Source: Curvularia sp. ZM96 (lineage: Eukaryota; Ascomycota; Dothideomycetes; Pleosporales; Pleosporaceae). Taken from it: a DNA stretch of 64,000 nt. The stretch is taken from positions 2,852,001 to 2,916,000 of the forward strand of contig JAJGBQ010000005.1 of NCBI GenBank assembly GCA_022457065.1, given 5' to 3'. A program made the position numbers and the translations under genes. A model generated the notes under the pieces. The model searched no databases, had not been told where the DNA came from, and was given only the letters and a program-made list of their open reading frames with translations. Within the stretch, counting starts at the first letter, position 1. Every line of letters begins with the position of its first letter. Of the stretch, positions 34,326 to 43,392 are shown piece after piece.

Positions 34326-35557
34326 GTATATGTACAATCAGCAACGTCTAATAGCCGGCGAACAGGACGACAACTCGAAAAGCCGGGTATATGATGGAGC
34401 GCGGGATGTGGGCAATGCAGACTGATATCAGAAGGCGCAGTGCAGTCTAGCGGGTTGCGACGGCCTGGTACGGTTGCTCTCGTTTGGGGCGTCGAGTTCG
34501 CGTTAAAGCATAGCGACAGAGCGGTGTAGCTGACAATGTCGTCCGCTAAAAGGGTTGGTGGTACACGCCGCTGATATGGGCGTAGGAGCGAGGATCCGGG
34601 GTAGAGGGTCGTTTGACGTACCATGATCATTTGGCCTGCTCATTCCCTGAGGCGTACGAGCGCCTGTTCCCAGGCCTGGGCGGGTTGTCTGGGCTCGGTA
34701 AGATCAGACGCAGCGAATGACGACAATATGACTAGGCCTTGGTCTACAGGTACACGGTATAGCGTGTACTGGCCCGTTTTGTCGCGTCTGGGGCGGATGT
34801 GACTCCTAGGTTACGAGGGTGCGTGGGTGGGTGGTGCAAAGGGTCTCTGTGGCGGGGATGCAGGACTTCGTACGGCGGGCGTCACCTGCGAGCCAATCCA
34901 GCTGCTTACTCTAAGAATGCGATGGGTAGCGGATACTGCAGTCAACAAGCGGTCAGGAACAGTGTCAGTAGTAGGCTGTAGCCGTAGCAGTAGCGGGAGT
35001 AGTGGATAGTGAATGGTATGTCGTAGTTTCGTCGCAGGCACTATACGACTTGGGACGGTAGCGGCGTTATTTGCATTGCGTCCCCCGTTGGCCCCGCGAA
35101 GTGCACAGACTGCACCGCGCTACCCTCAGATCTGATCTTCGTCCCGACACAGGCCAGACGCGCCCACACCGACACTGCACCACGCTAGACAGTGACGTCG
35201 CACACTTGTTGATGATTGCAATGCATGTGCTGCTCACCTAGCCCCGGCTGGCTGCTCAACTCGCCCTGAACCACGGTGCCTCTCAGCTAGGAATACCCTA
35301 CCACCCTCACCTGGCATCGCCGGCCGACTAATCTCCGCTAACATTCCTGCTGCCAGGTGCCATTCAGCCGCTCCCTTGATCCCTCTGCACCTAGGCCAAA
35401 CGTCCCGCCATCCCGGCATATAGGCTTTTGTTGTTGTCCCACACACCCTCTCCGTGCAAGCCATGTGAAGTGCTTTTTCCTCAGTGCCAACCCCTACGTC
35501 GATGCCCAGCATTACATCACCATCAGCACGGCTCAAGCTTGCCCAGTAGTCAGGCCA
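34326..35557. other. PAS kinase upstream region
   Basis: 1.23 kb between the PAS kinase start and the 3' end of the aftiphilin-like gene. Several short overlapping open frames on both strands, none with protein features. Probably a long promoter or leader. Confidence 0.4.
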
Positions 35558-37214
35558 TCACCGTTGCCGCAGAGCATCTTTGTGTTGATTCCAAAAGTTC
35601 CTGCAGCCTAATGGAAATGTCAGCACATGTGTGCACAAAGCATCGGCATTAGTGGAAAAACGAACCTCGATGCATGCTAGTTTGATCGATCCACCACTCG
35701 CCGAAGCTGTCGTCAGTAGTCATGTCGGCGGCCGTGACTCTTTCTTCCCTTTTGAGCCCACACAGCATACAAGGCTGTCGTGCAGGTATGCCACCCTCCG
35801 ACTGCTTCAGTGTCTTGACAGGCATTGTTTCTTGCAGGTCTGGACCACGATCCAAGGTGCCGGCCTTGATCTGATTTACACCAGAAACCACATGTCGCAA
35901 TCTCCCAACTTGTTCTTTCCAGCTCCTCACCACGTCCGAGACTTCTCTCTCTTCCTTCATGTTTTCACCCTTGTCAATACCCGTTAGTTTCATTCCTGAA
36001 GTTGCTCGTGACGACGCCGGTCCTATTCGCATGCCTTGAGATAGGTGTTGGTCTCGTTTCCAGCGCAGCTTTCGGCCGGCGATAATGTGCGCTGCTACAT
36101 TGCCCAACATTAGGTACCCCTGAAGGTAAGCTATTGTGGCTGGCTCAGCAAGCAACCTGTTCCTCATAGGCAGAGGCTGTGCTGCCATGGGCTTGAAGAG
36201 TTTCTCGTGTGCTTCAGCGAACAATGAGGGAAAGAGTGACAACAAGACTCCGGGCGGCGGTACGTTGGTTGGGGGCAGCTCACCAGGCTGTGGGTCGGCT
36301 GTTATTGGAGAGAGTATCGGTGGTGGCACGGTGGTATTTGAGTCGACGTTTGCAGTTGATTTGATAGCCTGAGGTTTACTTGAGACTTTCGTTGGTGCTG
36401 GAGTAGGAATAGATGCCTCCCAGTCATCGAATTCATCCCATTCTTCTTCATCTTTCTGTTTTGATATTGGTGCAGATTTCGACGACGGCTGCTTTGCCTT
36501 GGATACAGTACCAAAGCTGCCTTTGGCACTCTTCTTTGTCGTCACTTGGCTTTTGGATGACGTTTTTGCGTTACCTACATCTCTTTGGCTGTTGCTCGGA
36601 GGTGGCGGCTGTGATACACTCATATCCCCAAGCAGATCAACGAGCGCCGAAGATGATGGTACTGGTGCTCCTGCACTTGATTCGACCTTTTGCTCACCCT
36701 CAAAGTCACCGAAGTCATCGTCATCAATCTCATCCTCTGCGTCGAATAACACGCTTGGATCCGCGGATTTCTTGGCCTTTACAACGGGTGTTGGTTGCCA
36801 TGTCTGTCTTGAAGGCTGCGAATGTGGCTGCGATGAGAATGCAAAAGGGTCATGATTGCTCGATGTGATATCCCATAAGGTTTGTTGTGGCTGAGAAGCT
36901 TGAGCTGACGCAAATGTAAATGGATCTTGCTTAGTAGCGGTAGGAGCGGGCTCGGATGAACCACCTTCAAAATCGCCCCAGTCATCGTTATCATCGACAT
37001 CCGCTGCTTGAACCGAGGAGAAACCAGAGTCCTGGAAATGGTTTGTGGAGGGTGGTTGCTGAGATGGACCTCCTGGAGCTGGGGTGTTGGCTAGGTCATT
37101 GAAGAAGCCAAAATCCGACGCCGCGGATGCACCGGGCCTCGCCGGTGCTACTGATTTTTCCTGTTGGCCGGATGGAGGATCGGCACCAAACTCTGCAAAA
37201 AGGTCTGCTGACAT
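35558..37214 (-). CDS. Aftiphilin-like clathrin-traffic protein, fungal type
   Basis: Exons 37214-35666 and 35607-35558; a 58-nt intron (GTTCGT donor, GCTGAC branch, TTAG acceptor) replaces a spurious ending by HRGCRNFWNQHKDALRQR. That gives 532 aa. The N-terminal 250 residues are disordered and carry acidic-aromatic repeats DDWGDFEG and DDDFGDFEG and a further EEWDEFDDW, like the gamma-ear/AP binding motifs of aftiphilin-type proteins. The C-terminal half is helical and ends in a CMLCGLKREERV...EWW...HRGCRNFW block that looks conserved. It probably acts in AP-1/clathrin sorting at the trans-Golgi or endosomes; this is inferred from the motifs only. Confidence 0.68.
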
Positions 37215-37493
37215 TGTTGAGTAGGCGGCTTAGAAGGTATGGGATGGAAAAGCAAGGCTGGTGCTTGTTCGGGAAGTCGTGGCTTAGCACGAAAGCCGGA
37301 AGAGTGGGCCGGCAATGGAAGCTGCCCGATTTCCCTACCCTCACCACCTTCACGTGCGTCCTTGTGTATCTGCGCCAACTCCTTGTGGGTTTGATTGAAT
37401 TAAAATGTTTCATAGACAGATTCGATTGCCATGTATTTGATACCGTAGAGCCTTGCTCTGACTCGATGCGGTTTGGAGCTGTGACCATCGCGC

Positions 37494-37892
37494 CTGCCAC
37501 CTCGTGCTCACCAACGCTGTCAACACAGGAAATAAACAACCGTGGCAATTACAACTACTTTTGAGGGTAGAATTGTAGGTACTAAGTACACGCAAGTAAC
37601 AAGTAACCGTGACAACTACAACTACTTTTAAAATTGTATGCGGTACTAGCTCTCCAGGATGACCCAAAGTTACAAGTACACGTATAGCAAACACCTGTGA
37701 CAAATACAGGTACTTTCAACAACAAGCCATAGGTGCTAAGAACATGGCAGATCATAAGCAGCTGTGGCAATTACAGCTGCTTTGAAAGTAGAATCGCAAG
37801 TGCTAAGAACATAACAAATGATGAATAACTGTGACAGCTTCAACTACATTTCAAGTAGGCCGCCGTTTTCCGGCTTCACCAGCTGTGACGAG
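37494..37892 (+). mobile_element. MITE-like repeat, copy 3 (about 399 bp, five units)
   Basis: The left end is degenerate (CTGCCAC at 37494, then CAACACAG at the same offset as in copy 4); the right end reads GTTTTCCGGCTTCACCAGCT then GTGACGAG. Core units begin at 37542, 37609, 37697, 37764 and 37831: spacings 67, 88, 67, 67. The 88-bp step holds 21 extra bases. It is the longest copy and lies between the aftiphilin-like gene and the 3' end of tef1. Confidence 0.72.
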
Positions 37893-37960
37893 ACACAAGT
37901 ACACGTATACCAAACAGCTGTGACAAATACAGTTACTTTCAAAAGAGTCGTAGGTCACGT
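37893..37960 (+). repeat. Extra repeat unit outside the right end of copy 3
   Basis: ACAAGTACACGTATACCAAA then a core at 37920 closely repeats 37670-37730 inside copy 3 (ACAAGTACACGTATAGCAAA), yet it lies beyond the right terminal repeat. Confidence 0.65.
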
Positions 37961-38179
37961 CCAGTCACACAGATCATGATGAGACTCAGTTTTGTTCATT
38001 GCCCACCCATGTTTTCATTCAGATCATTATGGAAACTATGGAAGGGAGACGCCAGGACCCCAGACCGTTATGCATGACACGTTTAAAAAGTCATCACAGC
38101 TTTTCCGAAGCAACCACATCCCCAGAAGCAGGTATCTAGAGACGAAAGAAGAGAAACAAGCAACCCGAAAAGAGAGCGC

Positions 38180-41100
38180 TTATTTCTTGGTAGCCTTCTG
38201 GGCGGCCTTGGTGACCTTACCGGCCTTGTCAACCTTCTCGACGGACTTGATGACACCGACGGCGACGGTCTGACGCATGTCACGGACGGCGAAACGACCG
38301 AGAGGAGGGTAGTCAGTGAAAGCCTCAACGCACATGGGCTTGGAGGGAACCATCTTGACGATGGCGGCGTCACCGGACTTGATGAACTTGGGGGAGTTCT
38401 CAACAGACTTTCCGGTACGGCGGTCAATCTTCTCGAGGAGCTCGGAGAACTTGCAAGCAATGTGGGCAGTGTGGCAGTCAAGGACTGGTGCGTAACCGGC
38501 ACCGACCTGACCAGGGTGGTTGAGGACGATGACCTGGGCGTTGAAGGACTCGCAACCCTTGGGGGGGTCGTTCTTGGAGTCACCGGCAACGTTACCACGA
38601 CGGATCTCCTTGACGGAGACGTTCTTGACGTTGAAGCCGACGTTGTCACCGGGGACACCCTCGGTAAGCTGCTCGTGGTGCATCTCGACGGACTTGACTT
38701 CAGTGGTGACACCAGCGGGGGCGAAGGTGACGACCATACCGGGCTTGATGATACCGGTCTCGACACGACCGACGGGAACCGTGCCAATACCACCAATCTT
38801 GTAGACATCCTGGAGGGGAAGGCGGAGGGGCTTGTCGGTGGGACGGACAGGGGCGTCGATGGCGTCGATGGCCTCGAGGAGGGTCTTACCAGTGGCCTTG
38901 GCCTTGGTCTCCTTCTCCCAACCCTTGTACCAGGGGCAGTTGGAGGAAGCCTCAATCATGTTGTCTCCGTTGAAACCGGAGATGGGGACGAAGGGAACGT
39001 GCTTGGGGTTGTAGCCGACCTTCTTGATGAAGTTGGAGGTCTCCTTGATGATTTCCTGGTAACGCTCCTCAGACCACTTGGTGGTGTCCATCTTGTTGAT
39101 GGCGACGATGAGCTGCTTGACACCGAGGGTGTAGGCAAGCAGGGCGTGCTCACGAGTCTGACCATCCTTGGAGATACCAGCCTCGAACTCACCAGTACCG
39201 GCGGCAATGATGAGAATGGCGCAGTCAGCCTGGGAGGTACCAGTGATCATGTTCTTGATGAAATCACGGTGACCGGGGGCGTCAACTAAGTAGAGTGTCA
39301 GTGAATGAAGGTTGGCATCTTCAAAATGTTGCTGTTGAGTGAGTTTTCATGTTGCTCGCTTGATTCCTTGCTTGCATCAATGCTTGCTTGCTGGCTTCCT
39401 TGCTGGTTTGCTTTTTGCTTTGCTTGCTTGCTGGCTTGCTTGCCATCTTGCTTCGGCATCTTTGTGTTTCTGCTTGCTCAAATGCCTCTTGAGGTCGGTG
39501 CTGCTGGTGCAAGCCTTCTGACATGGCTCGCAGAAATGCGTGCGATTCTCAATGGCGGCTGCTCGAGATGCTCTCCTTCTCTCAGAAGCTGCTGACAATG
39601 GCTTCTCGATCTTGCGGCCCTTTTCCTCAGCTTCAAGATGAGCTTGACTCTTGAGGTGTTCATCAAGGGCATACTGGGTGGCGGCATTGTGATCACACAG
39701 ATTGCATCGAAACCGCTCAGTGTCCTTTGCTCTCTTCCGAACGCCAGCAGCGATTTCATTCACCCTACCAGGGTTTTGAGCGCTCCAGGTATTATGCTGC
39801 AAGAGGTTCTTCTCCAGGTAGACTTCCTCATTCTCTTCACGCCTGCGTTTGCGATAGCGCTGGGTCTTGGCTGCATCGCGCTTGAGGCGGTATTCCCTGG
39901 CAGCGAGAAGCTCTTCCTTGGTCAGGGTCAGGTCTGCTCTGACACTCTCTGACAGCGAGAGGTGGGTACAGGCAGGCTTCCAAGCAACAATGCTAGCACG
40001 AGGCCAGAGAAAGAAGTCAGGGATAAAGGCTTCATCCATGATCATCTTGACACACGCACAGAAGACCACAGTAAAGACTGACTCCAATACCAAAAAGCGG
40101 GCTCGGAGGCGAGGAACAAGCTCTGGAGCGGGCATGGGGGTCCAGCATAACATCCCAAAATTCAGCGTATACGCCTGATTTAGGGCTGCTTGGACGAGGG
40201 TAGCGATGGCACCACAACCCGTGCGATACGTTGTGTATCTTCCTTGAACCCCAGCTGAAGCACTGGTTGCTGACCCAATATAGAGAAGAGGCTGTAGCTG
40301 AGGATGCTCGAGAATGACAGCATACACAGCCCATTGCTTGGAGGCTGCAGGCTTAGGAAGGCCTCGGAAGAAGTCAAGGCTGGGAGGCTTGCTTGACGAG
40401 AGGACTTCAGCCAACCCAGGAGCAACCTGGAGGGGGGCAGCGCTGACCACAGAATCCCAAACGGAGCGTGATGCAAATGCTGCCTTGATCTCGCTGTTGA
40501 TATACCAGTCGGGAAGGTCCAGGTCCAGAAGTCGGAATCCAGCATTGTCGAGATGTGCCTCCACAGACCCCTCGGCAATGTCGTAGAAGTCTTCCATGAT
40601 GAAGGGTCTTGAAGAAGAAGAAAGGACAGCAAGCAAGCAGAATGCAGCTGCAGTGAAGACAGTACCAAGTCGGAGTACAGGATGGTGAAGATGCAAAGCT
40701 TGAAGCAAGGACGAAAAAATTTTGTCCAGAGCTGAAGGCAGCAGCATGGTGTTGGGAAGGAACATGCTGCACACCACAGCAAGTGCATCGGGAAGTGGCT
40801 GCATCGGCGGCAGCAACAACAGCAGCGGCGACATGGTGTTGGAAGGAACATGCTGCACACCACAGCAGGTCCCAAAGCGAAAGCCGAAAGAGCCAAAGCA
40901 AGAGCGGCAAGAGCGACAACAGCAAGAGCCAAAGCGAAAGCCGAAAGGGCAATGGCATCAAGCAAGCAACATGAAAGGAAAGAATGACTCAAGCAAGGAA
41001 AGAAGAGAAAAGGAAAGGTTCAAACATACTGCAACATGTTAGCAAAGGTCGAGGTCATGTGAAGGTGAAGGACACGTGAAAGACACGTGGCAACAGGTGG

Positions 41101-41782
41101 CAAACTGACCTAACGGTGACATAGTACTTGGGAGTCTCGAACTTCCAGAGGGCAATGTCAATGGTGATACCACGTTCACGCTCGGCCTTGAGCTTGTCAA
41201 GAACCCATGCGTACTTGAAGGAACCCTTGCCGAGTTCGGCGGCTTCCTGTGAGGCTTGTCAGCATCGTGCAGCCAAAAATGGAAAATTGTATGTGCGTCA
41301 TGGTGTTGGCGTTCGCGAGGTCCGCATGCAGACTAGCGCTAGCGCGTAAAAAGTTCGCACAACCCCACCACCCAAAAATGCCCCTCATTGCGATAAGCCC
41401 AAAAAAAGGCTGCGCGCTCAGAGGGCGCACCGGGTGGTGGTGATGCTGCAGTTGAAAGAAAATTGATGGCGTACCTTCTCGAACTTCTCAATGGTACGCT
41501 TGTCAATACCACCGCACTTGTAGATCAAGTCTGTATTCCAGTGTGAGTTGATTGACCCCGCAGTGCTTCGGAGGGGTAGGCTTACGTCCGGTGGTGGTCG
41601 ACTTTCCGGAGTCGACGTGGCCGATAACGACGACGTTGATGTGAGTCTTTTCCTTACTGTATGGCTTGTCAGTGGTCTGCTTGGAAGAGAGCAAAGTGGC
41701 AAGCTCGACCTGCTGCGGAGGGCACAATAGAGAGGCCCGCAGCAGAGGAGACTCGACGTGGGGGGAAAAAGACTCACCCCAT
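38180..41782 (-). CDS. tef1: Translation elongation factor 1-alpha with stwintron
   Basis: Exons 41782-41778, 41656-41586, 41530-41475, 41246-41111, 39285-38180; 457 aa. GHVDSGKSTTTG (P-loop) spans exons 2-3, DAPGHRDF opens exon 5 and NKMDTTKWSEERYQ follows: canonical EF-1A. It delivers aminoacyl-tRNA to the ribosome. The last intron cannot be removed by one GT-AG cut without a frameshift (V-T-V then AGT TGA). It resolves if 41109-41029 (GTCAGT to TTGCAG, branch TGCTAAC) is spliced first, which joins G at 41110 to TATGTT at 41028 and creates the donor GTATGT of an outer intron ending CTTAG at 39286; the product then reads V-I-D. The outer intron holds another gene. Codon use in exon 5 is strongly biased (few A-ending codons), as expected for a very highly expressed gene. 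Confidence 0.95.
39377..40597 (-). CDS. GIY-YIG nuclease-like protein with two C2H2 zinc fingers, in tef1 intron
   Basis: 406 aa, intronless, same strand as tef1. The ATG at 40597 is chosen (MEDFYDIAEG); the frame stays open 87 codons further up through repetitive sequence. Residues about 89-175: WAVYAV (GIY position), LLYIGSATS (YIG at 106-108), GVQGRYTTY (Arg120) and FLVLESVF (Glu172), the order and spacing of GIY-YIG catalytic residues. A basic helix follows (about 231-254, RYRKRRRE). Two C2H2 fingers have identical spacing: C298-C301-H314-H320 and C356-C359-H372-H378 (CX2CX12HX5H), then a Lys/Ala/Ser tail from CTTGC-type repeats. GIY-YIG plus DNA-binding fingers is a homing- or transposon-nuclease design. 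The assignment is by motif only; the Asn of the family is not placed. Confidence 0.65.
   Translation of the reverse strand: MEDFYDIAEGSVEAHLDNAGFRLLDLDLPDWYINSEIKAAFASRSVWDSVVSAAPLQVAPGLAEVLSSSKPPSLDFFRGLPKPAASKQWAVYAVILEHPQLQPLLYIGSATSASAGVQGRYTTYRTGCGAIATLVQAALNQAYTLNFGMLCWTPMPAPELVPRLRARFLVLESVFTVVFCACVKMIMDEAFIPDFFLWPRASIVAWKPACTHLSLSESVRADLTLTKEELLAAREYRLKRDAAKTQRYRKRRREENEEVYLEKNLLQHNTWSAQNPGRVNEIAAGVRKRAKDTERFRCNLCDHNAATQYALDEHLKSQAHLEAEEKGRKIEKPLSAASERRRASRAAAIENRTHFCEPCQKACTSSTDLKRHLSKQKHKDAEARWQASQQASKAKSKPARKPASKH
40744..40867 (+). repeat. 37-bp direct repeat pair upstream of the intron gene
   Basis: The unit beginning CATGGTGTTGG and ending CACACCACAGCA occurs at 40744-40781 and 40831-40867, 87 bp apart, nearly identical (one G indel, one or two substitutions). 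Confidence 0.8.
40872..40947 (+). repeat. Short direct repeats in the element's right part
   Basis: CCAAAGCGAAAGCCGAAAG occurs at 40872-40890 and 40929-40947 within a purine-rich AGC/AAG tract. Confidence 0.75.
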
Positions 41783-42968
41783 GGTGGCGGAGTTGTGTTG
41801 TTTTTGGTGAAGTGAGGAAAAGCTGTTGAATACTCAGATTTACAGCGCGCGGTGTAAGGTATGAGTTGGACGAAGAGAAGAATTGGACGATGGAGGGGTC
41901 GAGTGTTGCTAATATAGCTGGGAGGGCTGGTGGGTCCGTGCTAGTTTTAGGCGCTAGCCCCCGGTTGGGCTACGAAAACTCCTTCACTGGCAGCGAATTC
42001 TACAGCAGAGAGGCAAAACAGCCCCGCCTGATTGGCCCCAGACCCTCCAGAGCCCTCACAGCACGGCTGACCGCCTGCTACAGACTCGCCACAGCCGCAG
42101 TTGCCTCACGCGAGTCTGCCAGCCCATCGTCACTGCCTGTTCCTCAGCCCTCTTCTGGGCTGACTTCACCGGGGCAACGCCCTCGTGCCCGCAGAGAGAC
42201 ATTGCTTTTCTCCACCCATGTTTTGCGTTTGCCCACGTCTCAATTCACAAGAGAGAGAAAGATTCTAGTCCTTTTCCTCACGCATCATCAAAGACAACAC
42301 ATGCTGACGGCAGCCTTGGGCCCTGCAAATGAGGCAGCTCGGGTTTCAGTTTTGCCGCACTGCAAAACTTTTGGCGGGGTACTTGAGATTGCCATCATAC
42401 TTTGTACCCAGCCCCACCACTAGTCGCATCTCATGTGGGCTTGGCGGCGATACTGCCCACCTTGATGCACACCACCGTGGCCAGTCCTGCTTTTCTGCCA
42501 CTAGGCGCCGTCTCCATCACCTTTACCGTACTTCAGCCATTGATGCGGCAGGAGCCAGAACAACGGGCCTCTGTTGACTCACCCCTCCTCGTCATAGACC
42601 CTCGCCGTCTGCATCGTCCAGGCTCTGGGCCCCGCCCTCGCCTCCTTCGCCGCCCTCTACCGACCGCGGACCGCGGTGGAACAAGCGTCCGTTGCCGATG
42701 TTGGATCGAATGCGTCTGCATGTTTGCTACATCATTGTATGCACCAAGAGGTACTGCAGACACAGTGTCCCAATCCCTTTTCTCTTTGTTGCTTAAGAGC
42801 TGTCCTCTTGCATAACTCATCATCAGCACTAGAACCCCACTGTTACGAACACACGTGCCCAATTTATCCATATTCTCTGCGTGGGTCGCGAGCAACGAGA
42901 GCCTGACCCTAAGGGTTTTTGACATCACCGCAGATCCAAATTTCCAATTCTCCGTTGACGATATGCCT
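41783..42968. promoter_or_regulatory. tef1 upstream region
   Basis: 1.19 kb between the tef1 start and repeat copy 4. Pyrimidine-rich blocks (about 42040-42260 on the plus strand) and no supported gene; open frames here lack protein features. It must hold the tef1 promoter. Confidence 0.45.
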
Positions 42969-43195
42969 CTCCCACAACCAGTAAAGTCGAAAATTCAACA
43001 CAGCAAATCACGCATGGCTGTGACAACTACCGTTACTTTTAAAAGTTGATTTGTGATTGCTAAGAGTATAGTGAAAAGATATAACTGTGACAACTACACT
43101 TACTTTTAAAGCAGAATTGTGAGTACTAAGAAAGCAGTAAACGATAAATAAATCCGACAACTACAGCCATTTTCCGGTTTCATTAATTGTGGGAG
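42969..43195 (+). mobile_element. MITE-like repeat, copy 4 (227 bp, three units)
   Basis: The left end starts CTCCCACAACCAGTAAAGTC then GAAAAT; the right end reads ATTTTCCGGTTTCATTAATT then GTGGGAG. Inverted ends match over most of 27 bp. Cores begin at 43020, 43087 and 43154 (67 and 67 bp apart); the third is cut short and runs directly into the right end. It lies between tef1 and the carboxypeptidase gene. Confidence 0.82.
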
Positions 43196-43392
43196 GGATG
43201 CTCACCTCAGTTGAACTCCTTTCACTTGCCCAGGGATCAGCTAATCCAAACATGAATGAAGACACAGAACCATTGATCACTTCAATGTGGCAGCGAATCT
43301 AGGAGTAAACGTCGGTCCGGGCTTCAAATATTTACACTTTCTTTACTCCAAGGAAGCTTAACACGTCGCAACCGTACGATAGTACCAACAGC

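Larger units (their letters stand above)
39345..40976 (-). mobile_element. TIR-bounded element inside the tef1 outer intron
   Basis: The left end reads TTTCATGTTGCTCGCTTGAT (39345-39364). The right end (40957-40976) is its inverse complement with one mismatch in 20. The 1632-bp interval encloses the GIY-YIG/C2H2 gene and two sets of short direct repeats. No clear target duplication. The flanking intron remnants (59 nt on the acceptor side, 52 nt on the donor side) would make a normal 112-nt outer intron without it. Confidence 0.6.
39286..41110 (-). other. Stwintron (twin intron) of tef1
   Basis: Internal intron 41109-41029 (81 nt) interrupts the outer donor between G (41110) and TATGTT (41028 onward). 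The outer intron is 1744 nt after internal splicing, with branch CACTGAC and acceptor CTACTTAG. This is the D1,2 class of spliceosomal twin intron known in Pezizomycotina. If only the internal intron were removed, the frame would end after 13 extra codons. Confidence 0.75.

Noticed and set aside
38083..39289. Long antisense and shifted open frames over tef1 exon 5
   Set aside because: They arise from the strong codon bias of tef1 and read as Ser/Pro/Val or Gly/Asp/Leu repeats without motifs.
40180..40992. 270-codon frame reading LALALA-type repeats in the tef1 intron
   Set aside because: It overlaps the GIY-YIG gene in another frame and its start lies in the repeats; composition mirrors CTTGC/CTTTGG repeats.
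39286..41113. tef1 as a frameshifted pseudogene
   Set aside because: The apparent +1 shift disappears when the intron is read as a stwintron; all exons match canonical EF-1A without other damage.
41866..42815. Overlapping frames of 185 and 137 codons upstream of tef1
   Set aside because: They lie in the tef1 promoter, overlap in different frames and show no domain.
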